From contig CAZAJF010000004.1 in NCBI GenBank assembly GCA_964485395.1, positions 62,001 through 126,000 on the forward strand: 64,000 nucleotides of DNA, written 5' to 3'. Positions 35,534 through 45,300 of the stretch are shown here, in pieces. The translations under genes were made by a program, and so were the position numbers. Source of the stretch: JANNSO01 sp964485395 (GTDB taxonomy: Bacteria > Spirochaetota > Spirochaetia > Treponematales > UBA12059). The first letter of the stretch is position 1; each line of letters begins with the position of its first letter. The notes beneath the pieces were generated by a model. It did no database searches, was not told the origin of the DNA, and saw nothing but the letters and a program-made list of their open reading frames with translations.

Positions 35534-36754
35534 TTACTTGCCGCCGTTTGTCGGCGCAACGGGAGTCATGTCCGCGTTGATGCGGGTGATGATCTCGCCT
35601 GCTTTTTCCTGGTACCGGGTGGGATCGGTCTGCGCGGCCAAATCCAGGTACACCTTGGCTTCCTCGAAACGGCGCGAAGCAAATGCATTGATGCCCAAGG
35701 CATAATTGGTAATGGCAAGGTCGCTACCGAGGGAGAGAGCCGCCTTGTAATATTTCTCGGCCGCGGCAAAGTCGTTGCGCGCATAAGCAATGAGCCCCAG
35801 GTAGTAATGGGAGATATAATTTGATGAGTTCTTGTTGAGCGCGCTCAGGAAAAGCTCCTGGGCTTTTTCATAGGCTTTATCGCCGTAGGCCTGCACTCCG
35901 GTAGTGACGAATTCGGCGAAAGTAAGCTGGGAATCGATGTACGCGGTAAAATCCTGGTCGATGACGCTGTCGCCATACCATTTCCTGAAGAAGTTCTGAA
36001 TGGCCAATTGGTTGTCCGCCTGGGAGGCGCCGGTGCGCATCAAGGCAATGGAATCCCACACAAAGCGGTTGTAGCGCGCATTCGTGGAATTAAGGAAGAA
36101 CGAAACAAGAGCCCAGGACTGCGGATAGAAAACATCCAAGCCGAGCTTGGCTTCTTCCGATGAAAGACCCATCAGCGATTCTATCTTATACAGTTTGCCT
36201 TCGGACTTCAGCAGCTTGACCGTTTCGAGCCAGGCCTGGTTTTCGTTGTACTTGACCGCTGCAGCGGCTTCGTCCCAGGCGGCGCGCTCGAAGTAAACGG
36301 CGAAACCCTCGCGGATCCACAGCGGCGGATCCACGACGAAAGCCTTGAGGTATTGCACGAAACTCTGGTGCGCCAGCGAGGCGTCGAACTCAGCCTGATC
36401 GGCTTTGTTGAACAGCACAAGCTCGGAACGCTCGATCGTCGGATAATGGAGGTAGACAAAATCTTCCTTGGGCTGGCCGATCACTTTCTGCAGATAGGCA
36501 TTAAAGCTTTCCTTGTCGGCAAAAGCCCGTACGGTGAGGGGCGCCTTGAGCGCGACTTCGTCGAAACGGAAATACTCGTTGTACAGTTCGAACAAGCCTT
36601 CCAGCTTCGCGCCGAGCAACATTGCCTGTGCCTCGTCGCCTGCGGACCATACGACATAGTGCTCGGTGCTTGCGCTCGTAAAGTTTGCGGTTTGTCCCCA
36701 AACGGACGCTGTAAGCGCGCACAACACGGCAACAACGATAATTAATTTCTTCAT
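35534..36754 (-). CDS. Exported degenerate DUF1570/peptidase MA-like protein with TPRs
   Basis: 406 residues with a signal peptide ending VWGQ. The first 250 residues follow the gluzincin layout of the DUF1570/MA family: HQSFVQ at 129-134 stands where HExxH is expected, then PLWIREGFAVYFE (145-156), where the downstream Glu149 is kept. The catalytic Glu and second His are missing, so it is unlikely to be an active zinc protease. The C-terminal third has TPR units (NYISHYYLGLIAYARNDFAAAEKYYKAAL). Probably a periplasmic scaffold or binding protein. Confidence 0.75.
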   Translation of the reverse strand: MKKLIIVVAVLCALTASVWGQTANFTSASTEHYVVWSAGDEAQAMLLGAKLEGLFELYNEYFRFDEVALKAPLTVRAFADKESFNAYLQKVIGQPKEDFVYLHYPTIERSELVLFNKADQAEFDASLAHQSFVQYLKAFVVDPPLWIREGFAVYFERAAWDEAAAAVKYNENQAWLETVKLLKSEGKLYKIESLMGLSSEEAKLGLDVFYPQSWALVSFFLNSTNARYNRFVWDSIALMRTGASQADNQLAIQNFFRKWYGDSVIDQDFTAYIDSQLTFAEFVTTGVQAYGDKAYEKAQELFLSALNKNSSNYISHYYLGLIAYARNDFAAAEKYYKAALSLGSDLAITNYALGINAFASRRFEEAKVYLDLAAQTDPTRYQEKAGEIITRINADMTPVAPTNGGK

Positions 36755-36861
36755 GGTTCACCCTCCGTGGTATTCCAAAAACCTTTTCACTGAACTATCG
36801 GCAGGTTTTCCCGAAACATTGAGCTTTTTCTCGGAATTCGCCTGCAATCTTACATTAATGA

Positions 36862-36891
36862 ATAATACGTTCGTTTCCCGGTTTTTGTCAA
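36862..36891 (-). promoter_or_regulatory. Consensus-like sigma-70 promoter
   Basis: On the minus strand TTGACA (36886-36891), 18 bases, TATTAT (36862-36867), about 108 bases before the ATG of the TPR protein. The long leader shows no clear structure apart from the ribosome site GGAGGG. Confidence 0.75.
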
Positions 36892-36909
36892 ATTATAAGG
36901 AAGTTGGCA

Positions 36910-37776
36910 TTACGTCGAGAAGCGGTCGATGACGAGGTTTACTTCCTCGATGAGGATACCGGTAAATCGTTCGATATTGTCGATGATATACTGCTGCAGA
37001 TTATGTATATTGCCGGAAAGCTGGGTTCCGAACGGCAATTCTATGATGATAGTAAGACGGTAGCCCTGGGAGTCGGACTTTACCGTAATCTTCTGGATGC
37101 GGATGGCATCGTTGAATTCATCCACGCAGTGGATGACCATTTGCGACAGGGCTGCTTCCGAGATGACGATGCGGCCGCGCTTGGAAAACTCAGGGCGCAC
37201 TACGGATTTCTCATATAGCTTGGGCGGCGTAATGATGTTGGTGCCCATGTTTTTCTGGAAAAACACCCGGATGCTGTCGTAAAAGATTCGGGGATAGCTG
37301 CGTTTGATCTCGATGGCGGGCACCGGAATGACGTGCTTTCCCTCGATTTTCCTGGACTGGATGGCCGCGTCGATATCCTCGCGGCTGGCGATGTCTTCTA
37401 TCTTTATGATCTTGAACGGATGCGGAATTTGCAGGCGCTCGGCGATCTTAAACACCATTTTTTCGGACGTGCCGATGAGCAGGATTTTTTTCCAGCGGTG
37501 CTTTTGCAGGTAGCGCGCCACTTCGTCGCGATGCGTCTTGTCGTGAAACAAGGCCGTCTTTACCGCGGCCATGTAGAGTTTCTCGCGTTTTGCGGATTTA
37601 CCCGCGACGATGGCATCGCCCTTGATAAGTAGCCCGTCGTCTATCAGAAGATCGATCCCGTATTTCTGGCTTACCAATTTGGCGCGAAAGCTCTTGCCCG
37701 TGCCGCTCTCGCCTACAAGCGCAAATACCCGAATGCCGCGCCACAGCCATAAAGCTTCATACATCAATCGAAACAT
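36910..37776 (-). CDS. P-loop NTPase fused to an Asp23-like domain
   Basis: 288 residues. N-terminal Walker A is GESGTGKS at 22-29 (ALVGESGTGKSF). The C-terminal part RIVISEAALSQMVIHCVDEFNDAIRIQKITVKSDSQG and NIHNLQQYIIDNIERFTGI resembles Asp23/Gls24 envelope-stress proteins, which are normally separate small proteins. The centre carries HVIPVPAIEIKRSYPRIF. Function unknown; it may couple nucleotide hydrolysis to an envelope or stress assembly. It has a leaderless-type promoter. Confidence 0.75.
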   Translation of the reverse strand: MFRLMYEALWLWRGIRVFALVGESGTGKSFRAKLVSQKYGIDLLIDDGLLIKGDAIVAGKSAKREKLYMAAVKTALFHDKTHRDEVARYLQKHRWKKILLIGTSEKMVFKIAERLQIPHPFKIIKIEDIASREDIDAAIQSRKIEGKHVIPVPAIEIKRSYPRIFYDSIRVFFQKNMGTNIITPPKLYEKSVVRPEFSKRGRIVISEAALSQMVIHCVDEFNDAIRIQKITVKSDSQGYRLTIIIELPFGTQLSGNIHNLQQYIIDNIERFTGILIEEVNLVIDRFST

Positions 37777-37782
37777 GGCCTT

Positions 37783-37811
37783 AGTCTACCCTGCATTGGA
37801 GCAAGGGTAAA
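37783..37811 (-). promoter_or_regulatory. Promoter of the P-loop/Asp23 gene, probably leaderless
   Basis: Minus strand TTTACC (37806-37811), 17 bases, TAGACT (37783-37788), then six bases to the ATG at 37776. Confidence 0.55.
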
Positions 37812-37848
37812 GAGGCGTTCAAGCAACGCTCAGGAAGGTCCTCGCGGA

Positions 37849-39129
37849 TTACTCGGTAATGAGCTTGGGAAAGCGGGCTTTCACTGCCGCGCGAAAATCC
37901 AGTACGGCTTTTGCCGTGTCTTTTTCACCGTTCAGAAAAGACGTCTGCTGATCCGCCCAGAGTTTCTCCAGGTCCTGGTCATAAGCGCCAAGATTCGCGC
38001 CACTGACCTCCAAGGCTATTTCCGCGAACGCGGAAAAATAGTCCTGTCCGCCAAGGTACGGGTCATTAAAGCTGCCTTTTGTTTTTTTAATGACCTCAAG
38101 GTTGGAAACGAGGTCCCGCCGGTCTTTAGCCCATTGCTCGAGATACGCGGCGTCGGTACAGAGAAACCGTATCAGGTCCAGGGCTTCCGCCTTGACCCGA
38201 GTTCCTTTTCTGGCCGCCAGCCATGTACCGCCGTTAAAATAAGGCAGTGGGCCCCTGATCATAAGCCAATCGCCCGCGGTATCAGGAGCGTTCGATTCAA
38301 GCGCGAAGCGCAACCCCCACGACGGCAAGAAATAACCAAAAACTTCTTCAGCCTGCCCGCCGCCCGGGAGTTCGTCCCGCATGCCGGCGAACCATTCCGA
38401 GCTCCATTGCCTGTATCCCGCGGTGTAGCCTTCCGCCATAAAAAGCTTGCAGACTTCCAGCAGCCGTATCATTGCCGGATCTACGACGAGGCGCCCGTCC
38501 TTTACCCAACCGGCTTTCCGGCCGCCTATGAAAACCCGGGAAAGTTCGTCGATCGAGGCGATCGTGCAAGCGCGCCCCCCGGATTTTTTTTTGATCAGCG
38601 CGGCCGTTTCCAGGAATTTCCCGGTATCGGCGAACAGCGACTGGAGGCTAGCGGAATCGTCGGTACCAAGGTATTTTTTTGCGAGCGACCTGCGGACGAA
38701 AAATCCGCCGGGCGACATCTGCCAGGATAAACCTGCGACTTTTCCCTTCGCATTCCTGGCGGCATCCAGTACGAAAGGCGCGGTGGCGGCATAGGATTTT
38801 TTAAGTGCGGACAAATCCGCGAGCAATCCCGTCAAGGCAATTTTTTTTACATAGGCGGCGTCAAGCGCAAAAACGTCCGGCGCGCCATCTCCGTTTTCCA
38901 AGGCGCCTTCCAGCCTAGCCTGGTATTCGGAACCTTGAATGTAAACGACCTCGATTTTCAGCTTGGATCCGTCTACTCCTGCCAATCTCCGGTAATCGCT
39001 GACCATATCGCTTACATCCTTGGAAAAAGTCCAGACAAGGAGTTTTTCGGTTCCGACGCCGGAGCATCCGGAAAGCATGAAAAGAAACAGAACGATGGTC
39101 AAACAATAAAATCGATTCTTGCCTTGCAT
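37849..39129 (-). CDS. Extracellular solute-binding lipoprotein, family 1
   Basis: 426 residues with lipobox LSGC. The mature protein has the type 1 solute-binding pattern: KLLVWTFSKDVSDMV, a linker DVFALDAAYVKKIALTGLLADLS and the hinge region GDWLMIRGPLPYFNGGTWLAARKGTR. Such proteins bring sugars or oligosaccharides to ABC permeases of the MalFG type. No permease genes are near, so it is an orphan here and may use a permease elsewhere. It has its own promoter and no partner in the transcript. Confidence 0.85.
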   Translation of the reverse strand: MQGKNRFYCLTIVLFLFMLSGCSGVGTEKLLVWTFSKDVSDMVSDYRRLAGVDGSKLKIEVVYIQGSEYQARLEGALENGDGAPDVFALDAAYVKKIALTGLLADLSALKKSYAATAPFVLDAARNAKGKVAGLSWQMSPGGFFVRRSLAKKYLGTDDSASLQSLFADTGKFLETAALIKKKSGGRACTIASIDELSRVFIGGRKAGWVKDGRLVVDPAMIRLLEVCKLFMAEGYTAGYRQWSSEWFAGMRDELPGGGQAEEVFGYFLPSWGLRFALESNAPDTAGDWLMIRGPLPYFNGGTWLAARKGTRVKAEALDLIRFLCTDAAYLEQWAKDRRDLVSNLEVIKKTKGSFNDPYLGGQDYFSAFAEIALEVSGANLGAYDQDLEKLWADQQTSFLNGEKDTAKAVLDFRAAVKARFPKLITE

Positions 39130-39167
39130 GCGAGGCTCCTTTTAATGATTCCGGGTAGCTTGGTACC

Positions 39168-39197
39168 ATAATAAGCCGACAGTATGGATTAAAGCAA
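39168..39197 (-). promoter_or_regulatory. Promoter of the solute-binding lipoprotein
   Basis: Minus strand TTGCTT (39192-39197), 18 bases, TATTAT (39168-39173). It lies back to back with the promoter of the giant lipoprotein, eight bases apart. Confidence 0.6.
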
Positions 39198-39205
39198 CAA
39201 TTGCG

Positions 39206-39263
39206 TTGTAAAGCCAAAAAAACCGAGCTATAATTTGTGAATATTTATATCTATCAAAGATAT
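39206..39263 (+). promoter_or_regulatory. Promoter of the giant lipoprotein with an inverted repeat at the start site
   Basis: TTGTAA (39206-39211), 17 bases, TATAAT (39229-39234), a perfect -10. ATATCT-N5-AGATAT (39247-39263) lies just past the expected start site and could bind a repressor or form a small 5' hairpin. Confidence 0.7.
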
Positions 39264-39328
39264 CCTTGGACCATTTTCTTGCTTTTAAATCGCCATGTTT
39301 GTTTCCATGAGGTATATGGGGGATTAAC

Positions 39329-42300
39329 GTGAAAAAGAAAAACAATCCAGTCGTTTTTTTGTCAATTTTCTCGATTATGTTAATTATATTTAATTTATCG
39401 GCCTGTAAAGATATCATCGGCGATATCGCAAAAGACATAGCTGTCTTTTACCCCGACATCAATATCAAACAGGACAAGACCAATATCCTTGTTTCCACCG
39501 GTTCTTTTTCCTTTCCGGAAATCGTGGCGGACGGCCCAGGAGAGAAGTACAAAAGCTCAAAGGTGGAATTTACCATCGAGAATACGGGACAGACAAATCT
39601 CGTAATTTATGCCATAACGGCGACAGCCGACGATTTCGTCGTAGACACTTCGGCGACCTCGTTTACGATAGCGGGAAGCGCATCCACGAAATTTTCCGTT
39701 CTTTTCGATCCGATTAAAGTCGGAGAAATTTCCTCTACCCTTAAAATAACCAGCAACGATGTCGACGAGGCTTCGTACGTTTTCACGATGTCGGGAACGG
39801 GAGTAGAACGGGATATAACTGCACCGGCAAAACCGGCAAAGCCCGATTTGGATGCCGACGGAGATTCGGGAGTTTCAAACTCGGATAATATCACCAATCT
39901 GACTACCGGACTAACCATACTCGGTACGGCAGAGAAGCTTTCCATCGTGGAGCTATATTCCGGGGAAACCGTCATTGCTACTACGGACGCGAGCGCCCTC
40001 GGAGCGTGGAGCGTCGACATAGACCTGCCCGAAGGCACGCATACCCTTACGGTTTGCGCTACGGACTCCGCCGACAATAAATCGGAAGCTTCGGAAGCGC
40101 TCGTCCTGCAAGTGGATACGACAATAGCGGCACCTGGCGAACCGGATTTGAACAAGGATTCCGATACGGGATCATCCAATATCGACAACATCACCGGCAT
40201 TGCGACGGAATTGGTTTTTGACGGTACGGCCGAGCCTGGCGCGACAGTCTCCCTGTATTCCGGGCCAACCTTTATCAAAAGCGGAACCGCGGCCTCGACA
40301 GGCGACTGGAGCATCGCCTGCGACTTGACCGATGGAACGCACAGCCTCACCGCGGTTGCAGGCGATGCGGCGGGCAATGGCCCTTCGGACGCCTCGAAAG
40401 CGCTGAGCATAAAGGTTTTAAGTTCGATCGCGTCGCCGTCAGCCCCGGACCTTGATACCGCAGCCGACACGGGAATTTCAAGCTCAGACAATATAACCCG
40501 GCAGACGACCGGCTTGAATTTTTCAGGGACGGCCACCCCGAACGCCACGGTAACACTGTACCGCTCGCTCACGATATCGCTGGGAACATGCGTCGCGGAC
40601 GCATCGGGATCATGGAGCACGGAGCTAACCCTGCCAGCCGGAACGCACTCTGTAACCGCAAGGGCTTACCTGGCCTTGACCGAACAGTTTTCCAACCACT
40701 CGGAACCTCTCAGCGTATCTGTGGACACTTCGTGCGCGGCGCCTTCCGCGCCCGATCTTTCCGCCGAGGACGATTCCGGAAGCTTGAGCAACGACGATAT
40801 TACGAAAAAAACGAACGCCCTTTCCTTGACCGGAACGACGGAACCAGGTTCGGTCGTAGAGCTTTTCCGCGAAGGCACAGCAGCCCTGGGAACAGCCGGC
40901 GTTACCGACGGAAATTGGAGTTTCGAGGCTACGCTCGCCGCAGGAACGCACGCGATTACCGCGATAGCCACCGATTTGGCGGGAAACGTTTCCCCCGCTT
41001 CCACTGCCCTGAGCCTTGTCGTGGATACGACGGCGGACAAACCGAGCGCCCCGAACCTGACCGACGCCTCCGATTCCGGTAAATTTAATTATGATAATGT
41101 AACCGGCATAGCCACCGGGCTCGTTTTCGACGGAACGGCCGAAGCCAATGCCGAGGTGTCGCTCTACGAAAGCTCCAGCGCAGTAGGCAGCGGAACGGCC
41201 GACGCGAGCGGAGCATGGTCGATCACCATGGATTTGGCGGCGGGCACCCATGCCATCAGCGCAAAAGCTACATCGGACAGAGCGGGCAACGGCCCTTCCC
41301 TGGCATCTTCGGCATTGTCGGTCGTAGTGCGCACTGCTATCGCCGCGCCATCCGTTCCCGATCTCGACGCAGCGGACGATACGGGAACTTCGATCAGCGA
41401 CAATATAACGAAAAACACAGGCGGGCTTACGTTCTCCGGAACAGCGCTCGCAGGCGCCAAGGTTACCCTGTATTCCGCACTGACAACCGAACTTGGAAAC
41501 TGCACGGCCAATGGAAGCGGCAACTGGAGCCTCGATGTAACGCTCGGGGCTGGCAGCCATTCGGTAAGCGCTCTCGCGTACGACGAGACTACATATCAAT
41601 CGTCGAGCCATTCTCCGGCGCTTAACGTGACTATAGACACTTCGTGCCCGGCCCCTTCCGCCCCCGACTTGGCCGCCGCCGACGATTCCGGAAGCTTGAG
41701 TAATGATAATATAACAAAAAACACAAACGCCCTCACCTTGAACGGAACAACCGAATCAGGTTCGAGCATCGAAATTTTCCGCGCGGGCACGATCGCGCTG
41801 GGAACGGCCAACGCATCCGCAGGCAACTGGAATTTCGAAGCCACGCTCGCGGAGGGAACCCATGCCATCACGGCGGTCGCCACCGACATCGCGGGGAACG
41901 TGTCGCCGGCCTCGGAGGCCTTGAGCCTCGTCATCGACACGACCGCCCAAAGCCCGTCCAGCCCGGACCTGAATTATGACTCGGATTCCGGGACCAGCCA
42001 TACCGACAACAAGACCGGATTCAGCATCGGCCTCGTTTTCGACGGGACGGCTGAGACAAACGCGGAAGTATCGCTGTATGAAGGCGCCACCGTTTTAGGC
42101 AGCGGTACCGCGAATTCCTCAGGAGCGTGGTCCATCACCTGCGACCTGGCGGCGGGAACCCACGGCATCACCGCGAGGATTACGGCGGACAGCGCGGGAA
42201 ACGGACCATCCACAGCCTCTTCCGCGCTGTCGGTCCAAGTGCTCACGGCGATCGCAACGCCGTCCGTCCCAGACCTGGACACGGCGGACGACACGGGAAG

Positions 42301-45300
42301 CTCAAGTTCAGATAATATAACCAAAAACACCGGCGGTCTTACTTTCTCCGGAACCTCCATCGCCAGCGTCAAGATAACATTGTACGACGGCTCGCTGGCT
42401 GCGCCATTGGGAAACTGCATGGCAAGCGCGGGCGGCACGTGGAGCCTCGACCTGACGCTGGGTGCGGGAACCCATCCGGTATTCGCCCGAGCCGAAGACG
42501 AGGCGACCGAGCAGTACTCAAGCCAGACCGCCGCCGTGTCAATTACGGTGGACAACTCCTGCGCCGCTCCGACGCTGCCCGACCTGGCGGCTTCCGACGA
42601 TTCGGGAAGTTCAAGCACCGACAATATCACGAAGAATACGAGCGCGCTCACTTTCAGCGGTACCGCGGAAATCGGTTCCAGCGTCGAGCTTTTCAGGGGC
42701 GGCAGTACTTCTCTGGGTAGCATGACCGCAGCAAGCGGAAACTGGAGCTTCGAATTTACGCTGGCAGAAGCCGCGTATTCCATAAGCGCCATAGCCACAG
42801 ACACGGCGGGCAATGTCTCGGCCGCTTCGGCTGCCTTGACGCTGATAGTCGATACGAGCACGCCGGCCGCGCCTTCCATCCCCGATCTCGCCGACGCAAG
42901 CGACACGGGCACGTTGAACGGCGATAATATCACAAAAAACACCACGGGCTTGGTTTTCGCCGGAACGGCAGAAACAGGCGCGACCGTAGAGCTCTTCCGC
43001 GCGGGCACGGTATCCCTCGGCAGCGGAACAGCCACGGGCGGGAACTGGAGTTTCGCCGCCGCCGCACTCCTGGATGGAGCCAACTCCATTACTGCAGTCG
43101 CCACCGATCCCGCCGGAAACTCCTCCTCGGTTTCCGGCGCGTTGAGCGTAACCGTGGACACCGCGGCAGCCGCACCTTCTCAGCCCGACCTTGCCGCCGC
43201 CGACGATACCGGCACTTCTTCCAGCGACAATCTGACGAAAAACACGGTAGATCTCACGTTCTCCGGAACGGCGGAAACAGGTTCGACCGTCGAACTGTTC
43301 CGGGAAGGCTCCGTATCGCTGGGGTCCGCCGCCGCCGCCGGCGGAAACTGGAGCATCGACGCGATACTTACTCCCAGCAGCCACACCATACTGGCGCGCA
43401 TTACGGATATCGCGGGCAACGTATCGGCGTTCTCGCTGTCCACGGCCGTGGAAGTGGATGTTAGCGCGCCTGCGATGCCGGGCATTCCGGACCTCGCTAC
43501 CGAAGACGATTCAGGAATCGCTACCGACAATATCACGAAAAACACCTCAGCCCTCACCTTTACGGGAACGGCTGTGGAATCCACCTCCAGGATAGAGCTT
43601 TTCCGCGCCGGCACCGTTTCACTGGGTACATCGACCGTAAGCGGTGGCGTCTGGAGCATCGACGCGTCATTATTGGAAGGAAGCTATTCGATAACGGCCG
43701 TCGAGACCGACGCTGCGGGCAATGCCTCCTCCGCTTCCTTTGCCCTGGCTTTGACGGTGGATACCACCGTCGCCAATCCCTCCATTCCGGATCTGGACGC
43801 GACGGACGATACAGGCAGTTCCGATACCGACAACCTTACCAGGAATACGAGCGCCTTGACCTTCAACGGCACAGCGGAATCCGGGGCTGCCGTTACCATA
43901 AAAGACGGAGCCACCGTACTGGCTTCAGGCACCGCGACAGGAGGAAACTGGATCATCGACGCGAGCCTAGCCGCCGGACTTCATACGATCTCTGCTTACG
44001 CGACAGACATCGCGGGAAATATTTCAGGCACCACCACTACCTTGAGCGTTACCGTCGATACCACCGCCCCGGGAATTCCGGGCACCCCAAACCTTGCGGA
44101 CGCGAGCGATTCGGGAACTTCAAACACCGACAATATCACCAAAACGACTACCGGGCTCTCGTTTACCGGAACCGCCGAAGTTGGAATCGGCGTGTCTATA
44201 TACCGCCTTGGAACCGTTCTGCTCAATTCGGGAACGGCGACGGGAGGTAACTGGAGCATCGCTGCGGACCTCGCCGAAGGCGCGCACTCCATAACGGCCG
44301 TCGCTACCGACGCCGCGGGAAACTCCTCGGCAGCTTCAACCGGGTTGTCCGTAACTATAGATGCCACGGCTCCATCCGCGCCGGCGTTACCGAATCTCCT
44401 TGTCGCAAGCGACCTCGGCAGCTCCAACACTGATAATATTACCAGCAAGGCGAATCCGCTTTCTTTTGACGGAAGCGCGACCAGCGGGCTCATCATCAAG
44501 TACTACGACGAAACAACCAACGGAGGCTCAGTTGCATCTTCGGGCACCTACGCCTTCTCGCTGAGCCTGTCGGAAGCCAGCCACGACATCACAGTTACCG
44601 CCACGGATGTGGCAGGGAACGAATCAGCCAACTCGCCGATTTTAACCGTTCTGATAGACAGGACCGCGCCATCGGTTCCATCGGTTCCCGACCTTGCAGC
44701 GACCAGCGATACCGGTTTCCTGGATAACGACAACATCACCAAATTGCTTACCCTCACTTTCAACGGAACCGCGGACGCGAATGTAAATATAACACATATC
44801 ATTACTGGCACAGGTCTAGGTTCGACTACTCCGGCCGCGACCGCGGACGGATCGGGCAACTGGTCTTTTCCCTTTACTTTCATGGCCTCAAATTCACCCG
44901 TGACGGTTTCCGCCAAAGCTGTTGATCTGGCAGGGAACGAATCCGTCGCGTCCTCGGGTTTAGTCGTCACGATAGACACAGCGGCACCGTCCGCGCCAAC
45001 AGGGATCGATCTCGCTACGGCCGACGATACAGGATCAAATACCGCGGACAATACCACCAAACAGACCACCGACTTGACCATCTCCGGATCCGGCACGAAC
45101 GGTACCCGCATCGAGCTTTTCAGGGCTGGCACCATATCGCTCGGAACAATGGACATTACGGTAGGAACGGCGTGGACCTTCGAAACAAGCTTGGCGGAGG
45201 CCGTTCATTCGATTACCGCAAAGGCGACCGACGCGGCAGGCAACACCTCTTCCGCGTCTACCGCATTGTCGATTACCGTCGATACGACGGTAGCGGCTCC

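Noticed and set aside
37815..37829. Terminator after the P-loop/Asp23 region
   Set aside because: GCGTT-CAAGC-AACGC is short and has no T-run on either strand.
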